From Paenibacillus sinopodophylli (GTDB lineage Bacteria; Bacillota; Bacilli; Paenibacillales; Paenibacillaceae): a stretch of 64,000 nucleotides of DNA. The notes beneath the pieces are model-generated. The model had not been told where the DNA came from and did not search any database. It was given only the letters and a program-made list of their open reading frames with translations. Of the stretch, positions 45,925 to 55,465 are shown one piece after another. How positions within the stretch are numbered: position 1 is the first letter of the stretch; each line of letters starts with the position of its first letter. A program made the position numbers and the translations under genes. The DNA is taken from the NCBI RefSeq assembly GCF_005930355.1, contig NZ_VDBO01000001.1, positions 1,791,403 to 1,855,402 on the forward strand, given 5' to 3'.

Positions 45925-47313
45925 TTAATCGCCTGCGGATTCGTTTGTACGACCCATTCTTTCGTAGAGAAAATCGACAATATGCTTAACTTCCATATGC
46001 TCAGGATTCCCGTATTTCAACACACCGGCTTTCATCTGAAGCAAGCAGCCAGGATTACTTGTCAACATATAGTGGGCTTCCGTTCGATTTGCATGCTCCA
46101 TCTTATGCTCAAGTATACGGCCTGCCATCACGGGTTGAGTCAAGTTATAGATACCTGCTGAGCCGCAGCATCGATCCGCTTCCTTCATTTCCACGAAATC
46201 GACGTTTGCAATGTGCCTCATGAGTTGCCTTGGAGAACCGGAGCTCTTCATCACATTGCGTAGGTGACAAGAATCTTGATAAGTAATCTTCACGGGAACC
46301 TCCGCCGTTGCTGATCGGTCTGTGAACAGTGGAATTCTTCCTCGTTCAAGAATGAGCCAGCTAACATCAACAACATGTGATACAAACCATTCGGCAAGAT
46401 TGCCATGTTCCTCATCCTCATGCAAGAGATGATCGTATTCGATCAGCAAGGCGCCGCATCCGCCTGCATTCGATACGATATAATCGATTCCCGCTGACTT
46501 GAAGACACGTAGATTCGTACGGGCCAATTCTCTCGCCAAATCCATCTCTCCGCTATGCGCATGAAGTGCCCCGCAGCACACCTGCTCATTCGGAATAATG
46601 ACTTCAAAACCCGCTTCCGATAGCAGCTTCACGGTATTGACATTCGTCTCTGCAAATAAGACATCCATGATGCAGCCCCTGAATAAAGCAACTCTAGCAA
46701 TGGTCTCGCCTTTCGCTGGATATACGGTACCTAGCCTTTCCACGACACCTCTACCGGTTGCAGCAGGCATAATTTGTTCCAATTCCCGAAGGTGCGATGG
46801 AAACACACGCATAATCCCTATACCTCTGGCTACTCTCTGCAATCCCGATTTCTGGTAGAAGGACAGACCGCGTCCCATCCACTTTAATCGGTGGCGATGC
46901 GGAAACATCCCTTTTAGCATCGTTTTTCGCAGCCCCTTAACAGGCACGCTATGTTCAGCATGATCTTCGATTGCATCTTTAGCTTGCTCAATTAATTGTC
47001 CATATTTGACATCGGCGGGACAAGCTGGCTCGCATGCCCTGCATCCAAGACATTGGTTCATTTGATTCTGAAAAGCCTGATCGGGTTCCATAATGCCATC
47101 AGCAACGGCCTTCATCAGTGCGATTCGCCCTCGAGGAGATTCGGGCTCAAATCCTGTTTCTCTGAACGTCGGACAAGCCGGTAAGCAGAAGCCGCAACGC
47201 ATACAATTGGTCAATTGATCGTAATCAAGCTTCAGATGGAGCGACTCGGCCAGCGGGCTGCTAAGCTTTACCGTCGGCTTTTTATGGATGGCAGCATGAT
47301 TAGATTCAGTCAC
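45925..47313 (-). CDS. glcF: Glycolate oxidase iron-sulfur subunit
   Basis: 462 residues. Two 4Fe-4S motifs in the N-terminal part (CMRCGFCLPACP and CLGCRACEPACP) and two cysteine-rich CCG domains (QVCCGALHAHSG; DRCCGSAGIYNL). This subunit passes electrons from the FAD subunit to the respiratory chain. It starts with GTG inside the last 8 bases of glcD, so translation is coupled. The third subunit found in E. coli (GlcE) is absent, as in Bacillus. Lactate utilisation (LutA/LldG-type) is a less likely alternative. Confidence 0.92.
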   Translation of the reverse strand: MTESNHAAIHKKPTVKLSSPLAESLHLKLDYDQLTNCMRCGFCLPACPTFRETGFEPESPRGRIALMKAVADGIMEPDQAFQNQMNQCLGCRACEPACPADVKYGQLIEQAKDAIEDHAEHSVPVKGLRKTMLKGMFPHRHRLKWMGRGLSFYQKSGLQRVARGIGIMRVFPSHLRELEQIMPAATGRGVVERLGTVYPAKGETIARVALFRGCIMDVLFAETNVNTVKLLSEAGFEVIIPNEQVCCGALHAHSGEMDLARELARTNLRVFKSAGIDYIVSNAGGCGALLIEYDHLLHEDEEHGNLAEWFVSHVVDVSWLILERGRIPLFTDRSATAEVPVKITYQDSCHLRNVMKSSGSPRQLMRHIANVDFVEMKEADRCCGSAGIYNLTQPVMAGRILEHKMEHANRTEAHYMLTSNPGCLLQMKAGVLKYGNPEHMEVKHIVDFLYERMGRTNESAGD

Positions 47314-48721
47314 GGTTTATCACCACTCTCTTCCTTGTCTCTTTGGCAAATAATTTACCTGGATTCAACAGGTTATGCGGGTCAAAGGCCTGCTTAATGC
47401 CCCGCATCACTTCTATGCCTGGCTTTCCAATTTTCCATTCCAGAAATGGAGCCTTCACGAGACCAACTCCATGTTCACCAGTAATGGTTCCTCCCAGCTC
47501 AATCGCAGCTTGAAAAATCTCTTCGAAAGCTTGTTCCACTCGATGTACTTCCTCATGGTCCCTAGCGTCCGTCGTCGCCGTCGGATGGAGATTCCCATCT
47601 CCTGCATGACCGAATGTCGCGATCATGACATCGTATTTCAGAGCAATTTCATTAATGCGACGCACCATGTCCGCAATCTTGGAACGAGGAACCGTAGCGT
47701 CCTCAAGTATTGTAGTCGGACGTAGTCTGGCTAGCGCAGTAAACGCACTGCGGCGCGCAGTCAGTAATCTCTCCGCATGCTCGCGGCTCTCCGCTACTTC
47801 CACTCGCTCCGCTTTCTCAGCAATGCATATGTGCTCAATCATTTTGATATCACGTTCCACTGCTTCCAGATCACCGTCTTGCTCGATTAATAGAATCGCT
47901 TCCATATCACGTGGCAGTCCTAGCTTTGCGAAATCGTCAACAACTCGAATCGTTGGATTATCCATAAACTCTAGTGTTGCTGGAATAATTTTCGATTCAA
48001 TAATTTTGGATACCGTTCTGGCTGCATCATAGAGATTATTAAACATTGCAAGCATCGTTTGCTTGCTTCTAGGTGGAGGAATCAGCTTTAAAGTGGCCTC
48101 GGTAATGATGGCTAACGTACCTTCTGAACCTACCAAGAGCTTAGTTAAGTCATAACCGGCTACATCCTTCATCAGCTTCCCGCCAGTCCGGATTATTTCA
48201 CCATTCGCGAGGACAGCCTCAAGACCGATGACATAATCCTTCGTCGTGCCGTACTTCAGCCCACGCAGTCCCCCAGAGCACTCCGCGATGTTTCCTCCGA
48301 TTGTGGATATTCGCATACTACTAGGATCTGGCGGATAGAACAGCCCCTTGGACTCAATATTCGATATGAACTCTGCGGTGATGAGTCCAGGTTGAACTGT
48401 TGCTGTCAAATTGTCCACATCAACCTCAAGTATCCGGTTCATGCGATGCATCACCATGACAATCCCCCCCAGAATGGGAACCGTCCCTCCACACAAATTG
48501 GAACCAGACCCTCTCGATACCACTGGAATTCTGTTTTCAGCAAGCACCTTCATAATTTCCGAAATTTGCTGTTTGTTCTCTGGATAAATGACACCGTCTG
48601 GTAAACTTTGAAGCATTGGCGTTCCATCATAGGAATGGGTGACTAGCGCCTCGTTATCATCTCTAAAATACTGATTACCGACAATTTGGCGTAATTGTTG
48701 AACGATAGACTGTTCTAGCAT
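47306..48721 (-). CDS. glcD: Glycolate oxidase FAD-linked subunit
   Basis: 471 residues. A PCMH-type FAD-binding domain (VSRGSGSNLCGGTVPILGG, DPSSMRISTIGGNIAECSGG) and an FAD-oxidase C-terminal domain ending in TGEHGVGLVKAPFL. Oxidises glycolate (or D-lactate) to glyoxylate (or pyruvate). GAGGGGG precedes the ATG. First gene of a two-gene operon. Confidence 0.92.
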   Translation of the reverse strand: MLEQSIVQQLRQIVGNQYFRDDNEALVTHSYDGTPMLQSLPDGVIYPENKQQISEIMKVLAENRIPVVSRGSGSNLCGGTVPILGGIVMVMHRMNRILEVDVDNLTATVQPGLITAEFISNIESKGLFYPPDPSSMRISTIGGNIAECSGGLRGLKYGTTKDYVIGLEAVLANGEIIRTGGKLMKDVAGYDLTKLLVGSEGTLAIITEATLKLIPPPRSKQTMLAMFNNLYDAARTVSKIIESKIIPATLEFMDNPTIRVVDDFAKLGLPRDMEAILLIEQDGDLEAVERDIKMIEHICIAEKAERVEVAESREHAERLLTARRSAFTALARLRPTTILEDATVPRSKIADMVRRINEIALKYDVMIATFGHAGDGNLHPTATTDARDHEEVHRVEQAFEEIFQAAIELGGTITGEHGVGLVKAPFLEWKIGKPGIEVMRGIKQAFDPHNLLNPGKLFAKETRKRVVINRD

Positions 48722-48787
48722 GCATATTCCCCCTCATCTATAGATTAATAATCGATAACTGCCATGTATCACGAGCACGATAAATAA

Positions 48788-48839
48788 AAAAGGATTGCAC
48801 CCGCAACGCTTCTAAATAAGCGACTCCGGACAACCCTCG
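48788..48839 (-). terminator. Terminator of the SGNH operon
   Basis: On the minus strand a long imperfect hairpin (AGGGTTG...CAATCCT outer, CGCTT/AAGCG inner) ends in TTTTTT, about 90 bases after the last SGNH gene. Confidence 0.65.
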
Positions 48840-48928
48840 GCTAGTTACAAATTTCATGGACTTTCGGATCAAGCCCTTTGTGATGATGATCGTGTTTATA
48901 AACTTTCTGCCTTCGTTTACTGACGTTA

Positions 48929-50032
48929 TTAGAAGATCAATTTTTTAAAAATAGGACCAAGTGTTTCCGCTATACGGAAATAGCCTAAATCAGAAGGGTG
49001 AATACCATCTGTCGTGCATTCCTGATAATCAGCGCCTAACAACTCTGCACCATCGAAGAAGTGGAGATTAGCATCCCCCTCCTGCTGCAATCGCTCCACA
49101 TTTTCCAATTGAAGCTGTTTGCGTTCCTTGCGAAGGCGAAGTAGATTTTCGTCAAAGGCTTCCAGCGGTAATCGAATCTGTGTGATGACGAGAATGGGAA
49201 CCTCGGGATGACGAGAACGATAAATTCGGATAAATTCAGGCAATGATTCCTTCAGTCGTTCTGTACTAGGCGTATTCACTTCATAATCCAGAACAAGCAA
49301 AGCCGGCTGATCAATTTGGCTGATCAAATGGGCAAGTTCCGGCTCCCCTTGCGCATTGCCGGAGAAGCCAAGATTCACGATTTCAATCGGAAATTTCCGA
49401 CTTAGAATGTTGGAGTAGGCCATACCCGGCCTAGAGGCACAAGCTCCATGGGTGATGGAGGTTCCATAAATCAGAACCTTCTTGACACTTGCAAAACCAG
49501 GAAACGCAGCCACCGATGAAGAAGGATCAAGGCCAATCCAAAGCTCCTTCACCCCTTGATACAGCGGCAGATTAAGCGTGATATCCCGCATTTCCCTTGG
49601 CAGGGATTCATAGAGAACGGATTCGTATTCATTTCTTGTATGATCAAAGCGAGTGGTATTGACGTAGCGTTGGTTTCCCGTTGTGCCGAAGTAGCAATCA
49701 ACGCCACATTGAGCAGTTGCAGGCATTTGGTACATCGTCGCCCTGTCAGCGAGAACGACCCTTACAGAAAGCTTGGGTGAGTCTGTCTGGAAACGAATTT
49801 GCACGCCAGCTGTATAATTCGCAAGTCGATCTACCTCTGAGCGAATGGGATGACTTGGCTCAAGTGGCAATCTCCGATATACCCCGTCTTGCTCAAGCCA
49901 AGGCAGCCCCGTTATCCGAAAGGGATCATTGCGAGGCGAATGCCATTTCCAATCACTACCTGTACCTGTATCCATATCTATTTTCATATTTTGATCGAGC
50001 AATTCTTTCTCATTTCCCCTTGATGCATTCAT
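48929..50032 (-). CDS. SGNH/GDSL-type esterase with N-terminal domain
   Basis: 367 residues, no signal peptide. The catalytic Ser is in IYGTSITHGACASRPG (block I, GTS in place of GDS) and the Asp-His pair in TTDGIHPSDLGYF. An N-terminal beta domain of about 150 residues precedes it (VQIRFQTDSPKLSVRVVLAD). Such two-domain proteins are typically carbohydrate deacetylases or acyl-esterases. It is last of a four-gene operon containing a second SGNH enzyme, an isomerase and an unknown 826-residue protein. Confidence 0.88.
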   Translation of the reverse strand: MNASRGNEKELLDQNMKIDMDTGTGSDWKWHSPRNDPFRITGLPWLEQDGVYRRLPLEPSHPIRSEVDRLANYTAGVQIRFQTDSPKLSVRVVLADRATMYQMPATAQCGVDCYFGTTGNQRYVNTTRFDHTRNEYESVLYESLPREMRDITLNLPLYQGVKELWIGLDPSSSVAAFPGFASVKKVLIYGTSITHGACASRPGMAYSNILSRKFPIEIVNLGFSGNAQGEPELAHLISQIDQPALLVLDYEVNTPSTERLKESLPEFIRIYRSRHPEVPILVITQIRLPLEAFDENLLRLRKERKQLQLENVERLQQEGDANLHFFDGAELLGADYQECTTDGIHPSDLGYFRIAETLGPIFKKLIF

Positions 50033-50090
50033 CCATTCTCACCTGCCTTTCATATGACCGATTGTGTCTAGTAACAAGATGATTAGATCC

Positions 50091-52571
50091 CTACCATGAA
50101 ATATCAACGTTCCCGCTAATTTGAGTGAGTCGTATACGATTCCCGATTACTTTACCGGTTAAATCCAAATCTTGTTCGCCGAGCTTCACTTCCACGTTGC
50201 CGGCTTGCAGCTGTGCAAGAGGCGGATAAATCGTTAAATCGGCCTCTACCAGATTGTAAACACTGATCGTTCGGAACGTACGGCTGCGCTTCTTCCGTGT
50301 TGGAACAGGCTGATTTTCCCTGCATGTGATACGCGATGTCTGCTGTTGCTTAACAAACAAGCGGCATTCATCATGAAACGTTCGATCAAGTGCATAAGCA
50401 GCCGTTCCTGCCCCAATCATAGCGGTCTGTCCGACGATAAGTGGAGCACCATCAGGAAACTGCAGCTGAAGCCCAACCGACGTATCCTGCTTACAGCCGG
50501 TAAGAATAAATGCGTTGTCATTCCTTGTGATGAACAGCAATGCTGATTCAGAGGCTGCATCTTCCTTCGTCTGGTAGAGAGAATAACCGAATTGTTGCAG
50601 GAGATAGCGCACGAAAAGAGAAGAATCCACAAATTCCTGTTCCTGTCGAACCGGCAAATGGGTTACACCCGCCGTTTGGAACGGCAGCGAGCCGCGCACC
50701 CACCCCGCTTTTCCTCCATTCCATTCAGGCAAAGCTCTAGTTAGTGTAAACACACGCTCTACTCCTAACTGATTCACACTTGCATGCACGAATGTATTAA
50801 GATCAGCCTGGTCTTCCACAACTTCACTTAACCCACCGCCTGAAATATGCGAGTGATGGTACAAACTATAATTTCCGTCTCCGCTTAGCTGCTCCTCGTT
50901 CTTGATCGTATCTCTTGGCAAGGTAAGGCTAACGGAGAAATCACCTTCAAGCTCATGCTCGTTTCCGAGATTCAACAGTTTGCGCAGCTCCGGATCTTTG
51001 ACTCTACCATATAGAATGATTTTGCCTCCGTTGCGGACATACTCGATGATTCGCAGCGCTTTCTCCCCTTTAATCCAGAAAGCCGCTGTAAATAAGATCG
51101 TATCTTGAAGCTTATGGACAGCATCATCATTCATTGCGAAAAAGTCATCCGTACTAACAACCGTATTCAGCGGCAAGCCTTGGTTAATCGCATTGCGCAC
51201 AAACCAATCATGGAAGAACGCGTCGCTCGATTGCTCGTCTGATTCAGCCATGGTTTCATGCAGCTCTCGAAACGGGTACAACCATGTCACTATCCCCGGC
51301 TGGTCAGGTGCATCCTTGAAAGCCTTCTTAATATGAGGGATAACCTCCATCGGGATATCTTCATCCAGCTCGCCTTTTTCCGAATCAATAGTTAAGATTT
51401 GCACGATACCTGGGCTCTCTAACTCTCCCTCCGTGTTAACCCTGGCGACGGTGAGCGGGCAATAAATATCATGCGGCTCCCGGTCGTACAAATCCCACCA
51501 CGGATTTTGCCAGAACCAAGGATCATTCGCATAAAAGCGGAATAGGTAGGTCTGACTCGGAAGCATAGCTATACGTGACATGTAGCCTGTGAGCTCCAAG
51601 CCGAAATCATAGTTAAGGGCTCCCCAAGGTGAATTTGGCGGCGGAAATTCAACATACTTTCTCTCATACAGATCCAATAAGGGAATACAGTCTTTGGCTA
51701 GGTCCATGCCTGTACCGTAGTTGGTCCCTCTGATTTCTGTTCGATAATTCGGGCACTCTTGCTTGAATATTTCCCAGAACGACAGCGTCTTGGTCGACAG
51801 CTCTTCATACTGAACCAATCCAAGCTGCTTGCCATCGTAATTGGCACCTAAATAAGTCCATGGAAAGTACGAAAGCGCGAATCCGTTGGAAAACCAAATA
51901 TAATCAAAACCTAGTGCCGGCAAAAAGCTTGCACACTGCCGCCCCAGAAACTCGCCAAATGGCGTGCCTTCAGGAATGCCGCCAGGATAAGCTGCATAAT
52001 CCACATGATCTTCTTTCAGCTTCGACCAGCCGCATACGACCGTGTAATCCGCTTTCAACGAGATGAATTGCCCGTTTACTTCAGCAAGGTTGATTTCCGG
52101 GTGATCCTTATATTTGAAATCAGAGTAGGCAAATTCAGGTCCAGCGTCGAAGGTCGCTCCTACCTCCATGCGAATGCCATAACGATCAGTTGCAATTCTT
52201 TTGAAAGCGGCGATTATGAATTGCAAATCACCGTAGGTGATTGTTGCAGTTTCGCTGAGATAAGGCTGGCCGATTCGCGGATCGCTGTCCTCTTTAAGCT
52301 GGGCGAAAAATTGCTCATTGGCATATCCGATATAGCGGGCCCATTCAATCTCACGCTGCAAGTCGCCATCCCAGACTAGAATCTCGCTTCCATCGGCGAC
52401 CCATAACAGTACAGAACAGCTGTCCGCCATGCCGATCAGAGGAAGCCACTGGCGGATTGCCTCCGTACATACAGCTTCGATAGCCTCTGGTGCCATACTC
52501 TTGAAAGGCTTCAGGCTCATTTCCAGCGAGACTCTTTGCAAGGGGTGCTTTGGTTTTACAATTGTTGTCAT
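50091..52571 (-). CDS. Unrecognised 826-residue protein
   Basis: I do not recognise the family. 826 residues, no signal peptide or membrane segment. The first 400 residues are aromatic-rich (EMSLKPFKSM, EVGATFDAGPEFAYSDFKY, FSNGFALSYFPWTYLGANYD, ANDPWFWQNPWWDLYDREP), as in TIM-barrel glycosidases. A following region (FWIKGEKALRIIEYVRNGGK, ILYGRVKDPELRKLL) recalls the amidotransferase-like domain beside some beta-galactosidases, and the C-terminus is beta-rich. Its start overlaps the isomerase stop by 4 bases (ATGA), so the two are tightly coupled. A new type of cytoplasmic glycosidase is plausible. Confidence 0.6.
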   Translation of the reverse strand: MTTIVKPKHPLQRVSLEMSLKPFKSMAPEAIEAVCTEAIRQWLPLIGMADSCSVLLWVADGSEILVWDGDLQREIEWARYIGYANEQFFAQLKEDSDPRIGQPYLSETATITYGDLQFIIAAFKRIATDRYGIRMEVGATFDAGPEFAYSDFKYKDHPEINLAEVNGQFISLKADYTVVCGWSKLKEDHVDYAAYPGGIPEGTPFGEFLGRQCASFLPALGFDYIWFSNGFALSYFPWTYLGANYDGKQLGLVQYEELSTKTLSFWEIFKQECPNYRTEIRGTNYGTGMDLAKDCIPLLDLYERKYVEFPPPNSPWGALNYDFGLELTGYMSRIAMLPSQTYLFRFYANDPWFWQNPWWDLYDREPHDIYCPLTVARVNTEGELESPGIVQILTIDSEKGELDEDIPMEVIPHIKKAFKDAPDQPGIVTWLYPFRELHETMAESDEQSSDAFFHDWFVRNAINQGLPLNTVVSTDDFFAMNDDAVHKLQDTILFTAAFWIKGEKALRIIEYVRNGGKIILYGRVKDPELRKLLNLGNEHELEGDFSVSLTLPRDTIKNEEQLSGDGNYSLYHHSHISGGGLSEVVEDQADLNTFVHASVNQLGVERVFTLTRALPEWNGGKAGWVRGSLPFQTAGVTHLPVRQEQEFVDSSLFVRYLLQQFGYSLYQTKEDAASESALLFITRNDNAFILTGCKQDTSVGLQLQFPDGAPLIVGQTAMIGAGTAAYALDRTFHDECRLFVKQQQTSRITCRENQPVPTRKKRSRTFRTISVYNLVEADLTIYPPLAQLQAGNVEVKLGEQDLDLTGKVIGNRIRLTQISGNVDISW

Positions 52572-54010
52572 ATGATTTCCACCTCAATGCCGAGCACCTT
52601 GGCAACATTACGGATCTTGGAACCCACATGCCCCACGCCAAGCGCAAAGTGATGCGTAGGACCTGCTGAGCACCATTTCTCCACGAATTCTGAAACACTG
52701 TAATCAAATTTACAGCGCGTATTCGTATTTCCGGTCTGCGGAATTTCGCCTTTGATCGATTCGCCTTCCGTCGCGATCATTTTGTATTTGCCGTTAGCCG
52801 TTTGTGAAATACTGAGCAACGTAACAGGCCCTGATTTGATGCTGAACTCAACACCAATGCCAGATCCACTTTTACCATGGAACAGATCCAATCCGCGAAT
52901 GATCGGCTGACCGTCGCTGATTTTAATATTATGAGGGCCGTCATGCCCAACTAGCACAATATCGTCGACGAAGTCACAAGGATGCAGCTCCGCGAATGAA
53001 CCCCCTGCATCCAGACGATCCATAATTAACATTGCGGCGCATGTCTTCAAATCGGCTTCTCCGGCAAGCGGAACTCCTTTGCCTGTCAACAGCGAGTTGC
53101 CGAGCACCATATTCGACCCAATCCGCTCATACTCATTATTGTCGAGACCCCGGTAATAATAGGCAAGGCCCGTTAACCCATATTCTACGATCAGCTTATC
53201 CAGCCCAACCGCGACCTTAGCTGACCAATCGAGATCCTCTTGCTTGATCGGTCTAGTCACCGGATCAATAAAGGGATCGGATATTTTGAAAACGCTATTA
53301 ATTTCATCCAGCTTATCAGCCATTTCCTTAGCGGTTACACCATTGACTAGCTTGGCCAAATCACACATTTCGAGCATTTGCACATGCGAACCAAAGGAAG
53401 CCGTAAACGCTGTCGGATCGGAGTTCATATCATACATACCCTCGTAGGTATGCCCCAGATAGCCGATTTTTGCATATTTGAATGCTTTTTGCGCATTAGC
53501 AACTAAGCACCAATCTTTTAATTCCTTCTTCGCACGTTCATCGTCATAGAGCGTCCCTACAATCATCCCCGCCGCAGGTTTTCCCGCTCGCACGAGTACA
53601 CCGCCTATTTCGGGAAGGGAACAAATATTATCGTTAACTAACTGCATATAAGTCGTCGTATTGCGATAATCAAGACGCTTTCTTGGCTGTAAGGCCACAA
53701 GTACCGTTGGAACAGACAAGTTCAGAATTGGGGTAGCCGCCGTCGAGGACGTCACATAGGTGCTCAGGAAGCAAAATAGGAAATCAACGTCTTGACTCTT
53801 CAAATATGACGATGCAGCGAAAGACTTATCTACACCATCAACAAAACCCGCCGACACCACCTCGACGTCTTGCCCCCGAAGCATTTCTTCAAATTCACGG
53901 CCGTAGCCCTCAAGCTCCTCTTTCAACCCCGGAAATTGTGCCCAATACGGCTCATGTCCTACTGTTATTACACCGACACGCGCTTTCACCTTTTCGAATA
54001 CACTACTCAT
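52568..54010 (-). CDS. L-fucose/L-arabinose isomerase-family protein
   Basis: 480 residues. It matches the fold family of FucI and AraA: N-terminal VGVITVGHEPYWAQFPGL, the substrate-side segment TPILNLSVPTVLVALQPRKR and a C-terminal beta domain (GKSGSGIGVEFSIKSGPVTL, WCSAGPTHHFALGVGH). It would convert an aldose such as L-fucose, L-rhamnose or L-arabinose to the ketose. The start chosen is the ATG of MSSVFEKV; an ATG six codons upstream is possible. Coupled to the 826-residue gene. Confidence 0.83.
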   Translation of the reverse strand: MSSVFEKVKARVGVITVGHEPYWAQFPGLKEELEGYGREFEEMLRGQDVEVVSAGFVDGVDKSFAASSYLKSQDVDFLFCFLSTYVTSSTAATPILNLSVPTVLVALQPRKRLDYRNTTTYMQLVNDNICSLPEIGGVLVRAGKPAAGMIVGTLYDDERAKKELKDWCLVANAQKAFKYAKIGYLGHTYEGMYDMNSDPTAFTASFGSHVQMLEMCDLAKLVNGVTAKEMADKLDEINSVFKISDPFIDPVTRPIKQEDLDWSAKVAVGLDKLIVEYGLTGLAYYYRGLDNNEYERIGSNMVLGNSLLTGKGVPLAGEADLKTCAAMLIMDRLDAGGSFAELHPCDFVDDIVLVGHDGPHNIKISDGQPIIRGLDLFHGKSGSGIGVEFSIKSGPVTLLSISQTANGKYKMIATEGESIKGEIPQTGNTNTRCKFDYSVSEFVEKWCSAGPTHHFALGVGHVGSKIRNVAKVLGIEVEII

Positions 54011-54076
54011 TTCCCCTTCATCCCCCATACTTAGATTTATTGTTTAAGCTGATTTCCTCGGATTCCGCTAGCGGTT

Positions 54077-55174
54077 CTATCTCACTATTCCGATTAAAGC
54101 CAAATGAAAATTCGTTCCTGTGCAGTCCTCCCTATTACCGTGGACGACCTCCAATTCGATATGATGCAGCCCTTCCTCCAGCTCATTCGCGATCCAATAG
54201 ATATGGAACCAGCCTCCGTCTGCGCACCAATTAGGCCGTTCGCGACAAGATGTGATCGCATGACCTCCGTCCAGCTTATAGGTGAATTCCGCTGACTTTT
54301 TGCCAAAATCGAAGGCCAATGCAAGTCCCCTTCCTGCAAACGAAAAGGATAGCTTCGCGCCAACCGCAGAAGTGCTCAGCATGTGATCCACCCAAGGCAA
54401 GTGAGCCCTAGCGCGTCTAGTCAGCCATGGTCCTTCCAGCTGAACCTCATCCAAGGAGAGTGTATCCGCTTGCCCCCAATGATTAACATTAAGCGGCATT
54501 GTGAGCGGTTTATCGATTTCGCCACTTCCCGTATTGAAATCCGTTAGCAAATCCTTTTCCAAGTAAGCAATGACACACTGCCCATAACTGAGACTGCCTC
54601 GATGTTTAGGATGCAGCCCATCTGGCAGCCACTCATCCCAAGTCATGCGGCCCAGTCTCACTTCCTGCCAAGCATGCAGTCCAGCCCAAACCGTGCTGAT
54701 GCCATAATGTTCCGCTAACTCTTCGAATTCAGCGATACTGGCAGGAACCTTCCCATGAGACATGTCCTCGTACATTTTCTGACAGTAGGTATAGACGAAT
54801 ACGAGCTCGCTTCGTCCGTCAGCCAGCAGCTTGCGAATTAATCCCTCTCTCGCTCTCATCCGATGTTCAGAAGGTGTCATGTAGTCATTGACGGCAAATT
54901 CAATAAAAACCAGATCACATTGGTGGTTGATTAAGTCCCGCTCCGCACGGAATACAGCCAAATCGCTGCCTGTCGCACCTATCGCAGCGTTCTCCACTTT
55001 GATGCGTGCGTGAGGAAACGTTTCTACAAACCAACGCGCGACTGGCTCCGGCCAATTCGGCATTAAGTTGCCGTCTTCCGTAATAGATCCACCAATGAAA
55101 CCCAACGTTAATTGTCCCGTTTGCAGCTTGCTCTTAACTTGCGTCAAACGTCCTCGAAGCCGTATTGTCTCCAT
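54077..55174 (-). CDS. SGNH/GDSL-type esterase
   Basis: 365 residues from METIRLRGRL (GGAGA upstream; a longer frame has no site). Block I is GFIGGSITEDGNLMPNW, block III includes FIEFAVNDYMTPSE, and the catalytic Asp-His pair is LPDGLHPKHRGSLSYG. The C-terminal 130 residues form a beta domain (ALAFDFGKKSAEFTYKLDGG). First gene of the operon and only distantly like the SGNH enzyme at its end. A sugar O-deacetylase role fits the context. Confidence 0.88.
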   Translation of the reverse strand: METIRLRGRLTQVKSKLQTGQLTLGFIGGSITEDGNLMPNWPEPVARWFVETFPHARIKVENAAIGATGSDLAVFRAERDLINHQCDLVFIEFAVNDYMTPSEHRMRAREGLIRKLLADGRSELVFVYTYCQKMYEDMSHGKVPASIAEFEELAEHYGISTVWAGLHAWQEVRLGRMTWDEWLPDGLHPKHRGSLSYGQCVIAYLEKDLLTDFNTGSGEIDKPLTMPLNVNHWGQADTLSLDEVQLEGPWLTRRARAHLPWVDHMLSTSAVGAKLSFSFAGRGLALAFDFGKKSAEFTYKLDGGHAITSCRERPNWCADGGWFHIYWIANELEEGLHHIELEVVHGNREDCTGTNFHLALIGIVR

Positions 55175-55465
55175 TATGCATTCATCTCCGCGTGAATTTT
55201 CGAGTATGGCGAGCCCACTGGGCAGCAGCCAAATCGTTAGTTTAAACGTAGCTAACACACGCTAGAATGTATACTTTGAAATACGTCGAAACCTCCAATA
55301 ATTGTAGCGAGGCGATTGTGTAGACCTCGTTGTGATCGTAATGCTTTTTGTTCAGAAGCTATACGATTTGTGTTCATTACTATGAGATTCGCCATTTATA
55401 TTTACATTTACTTTTATATAAGCTATTCTCACTTCTACAAGGCATGGAAGGGGCAAAGATCATTC

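Noticed and set aside
53806..54234. 142-codon plus-strand open frame
   Set aside because: It spans the ends of two minus-strand genes (isomerase and SGNH) and has no ribosome site or recognisable domain.
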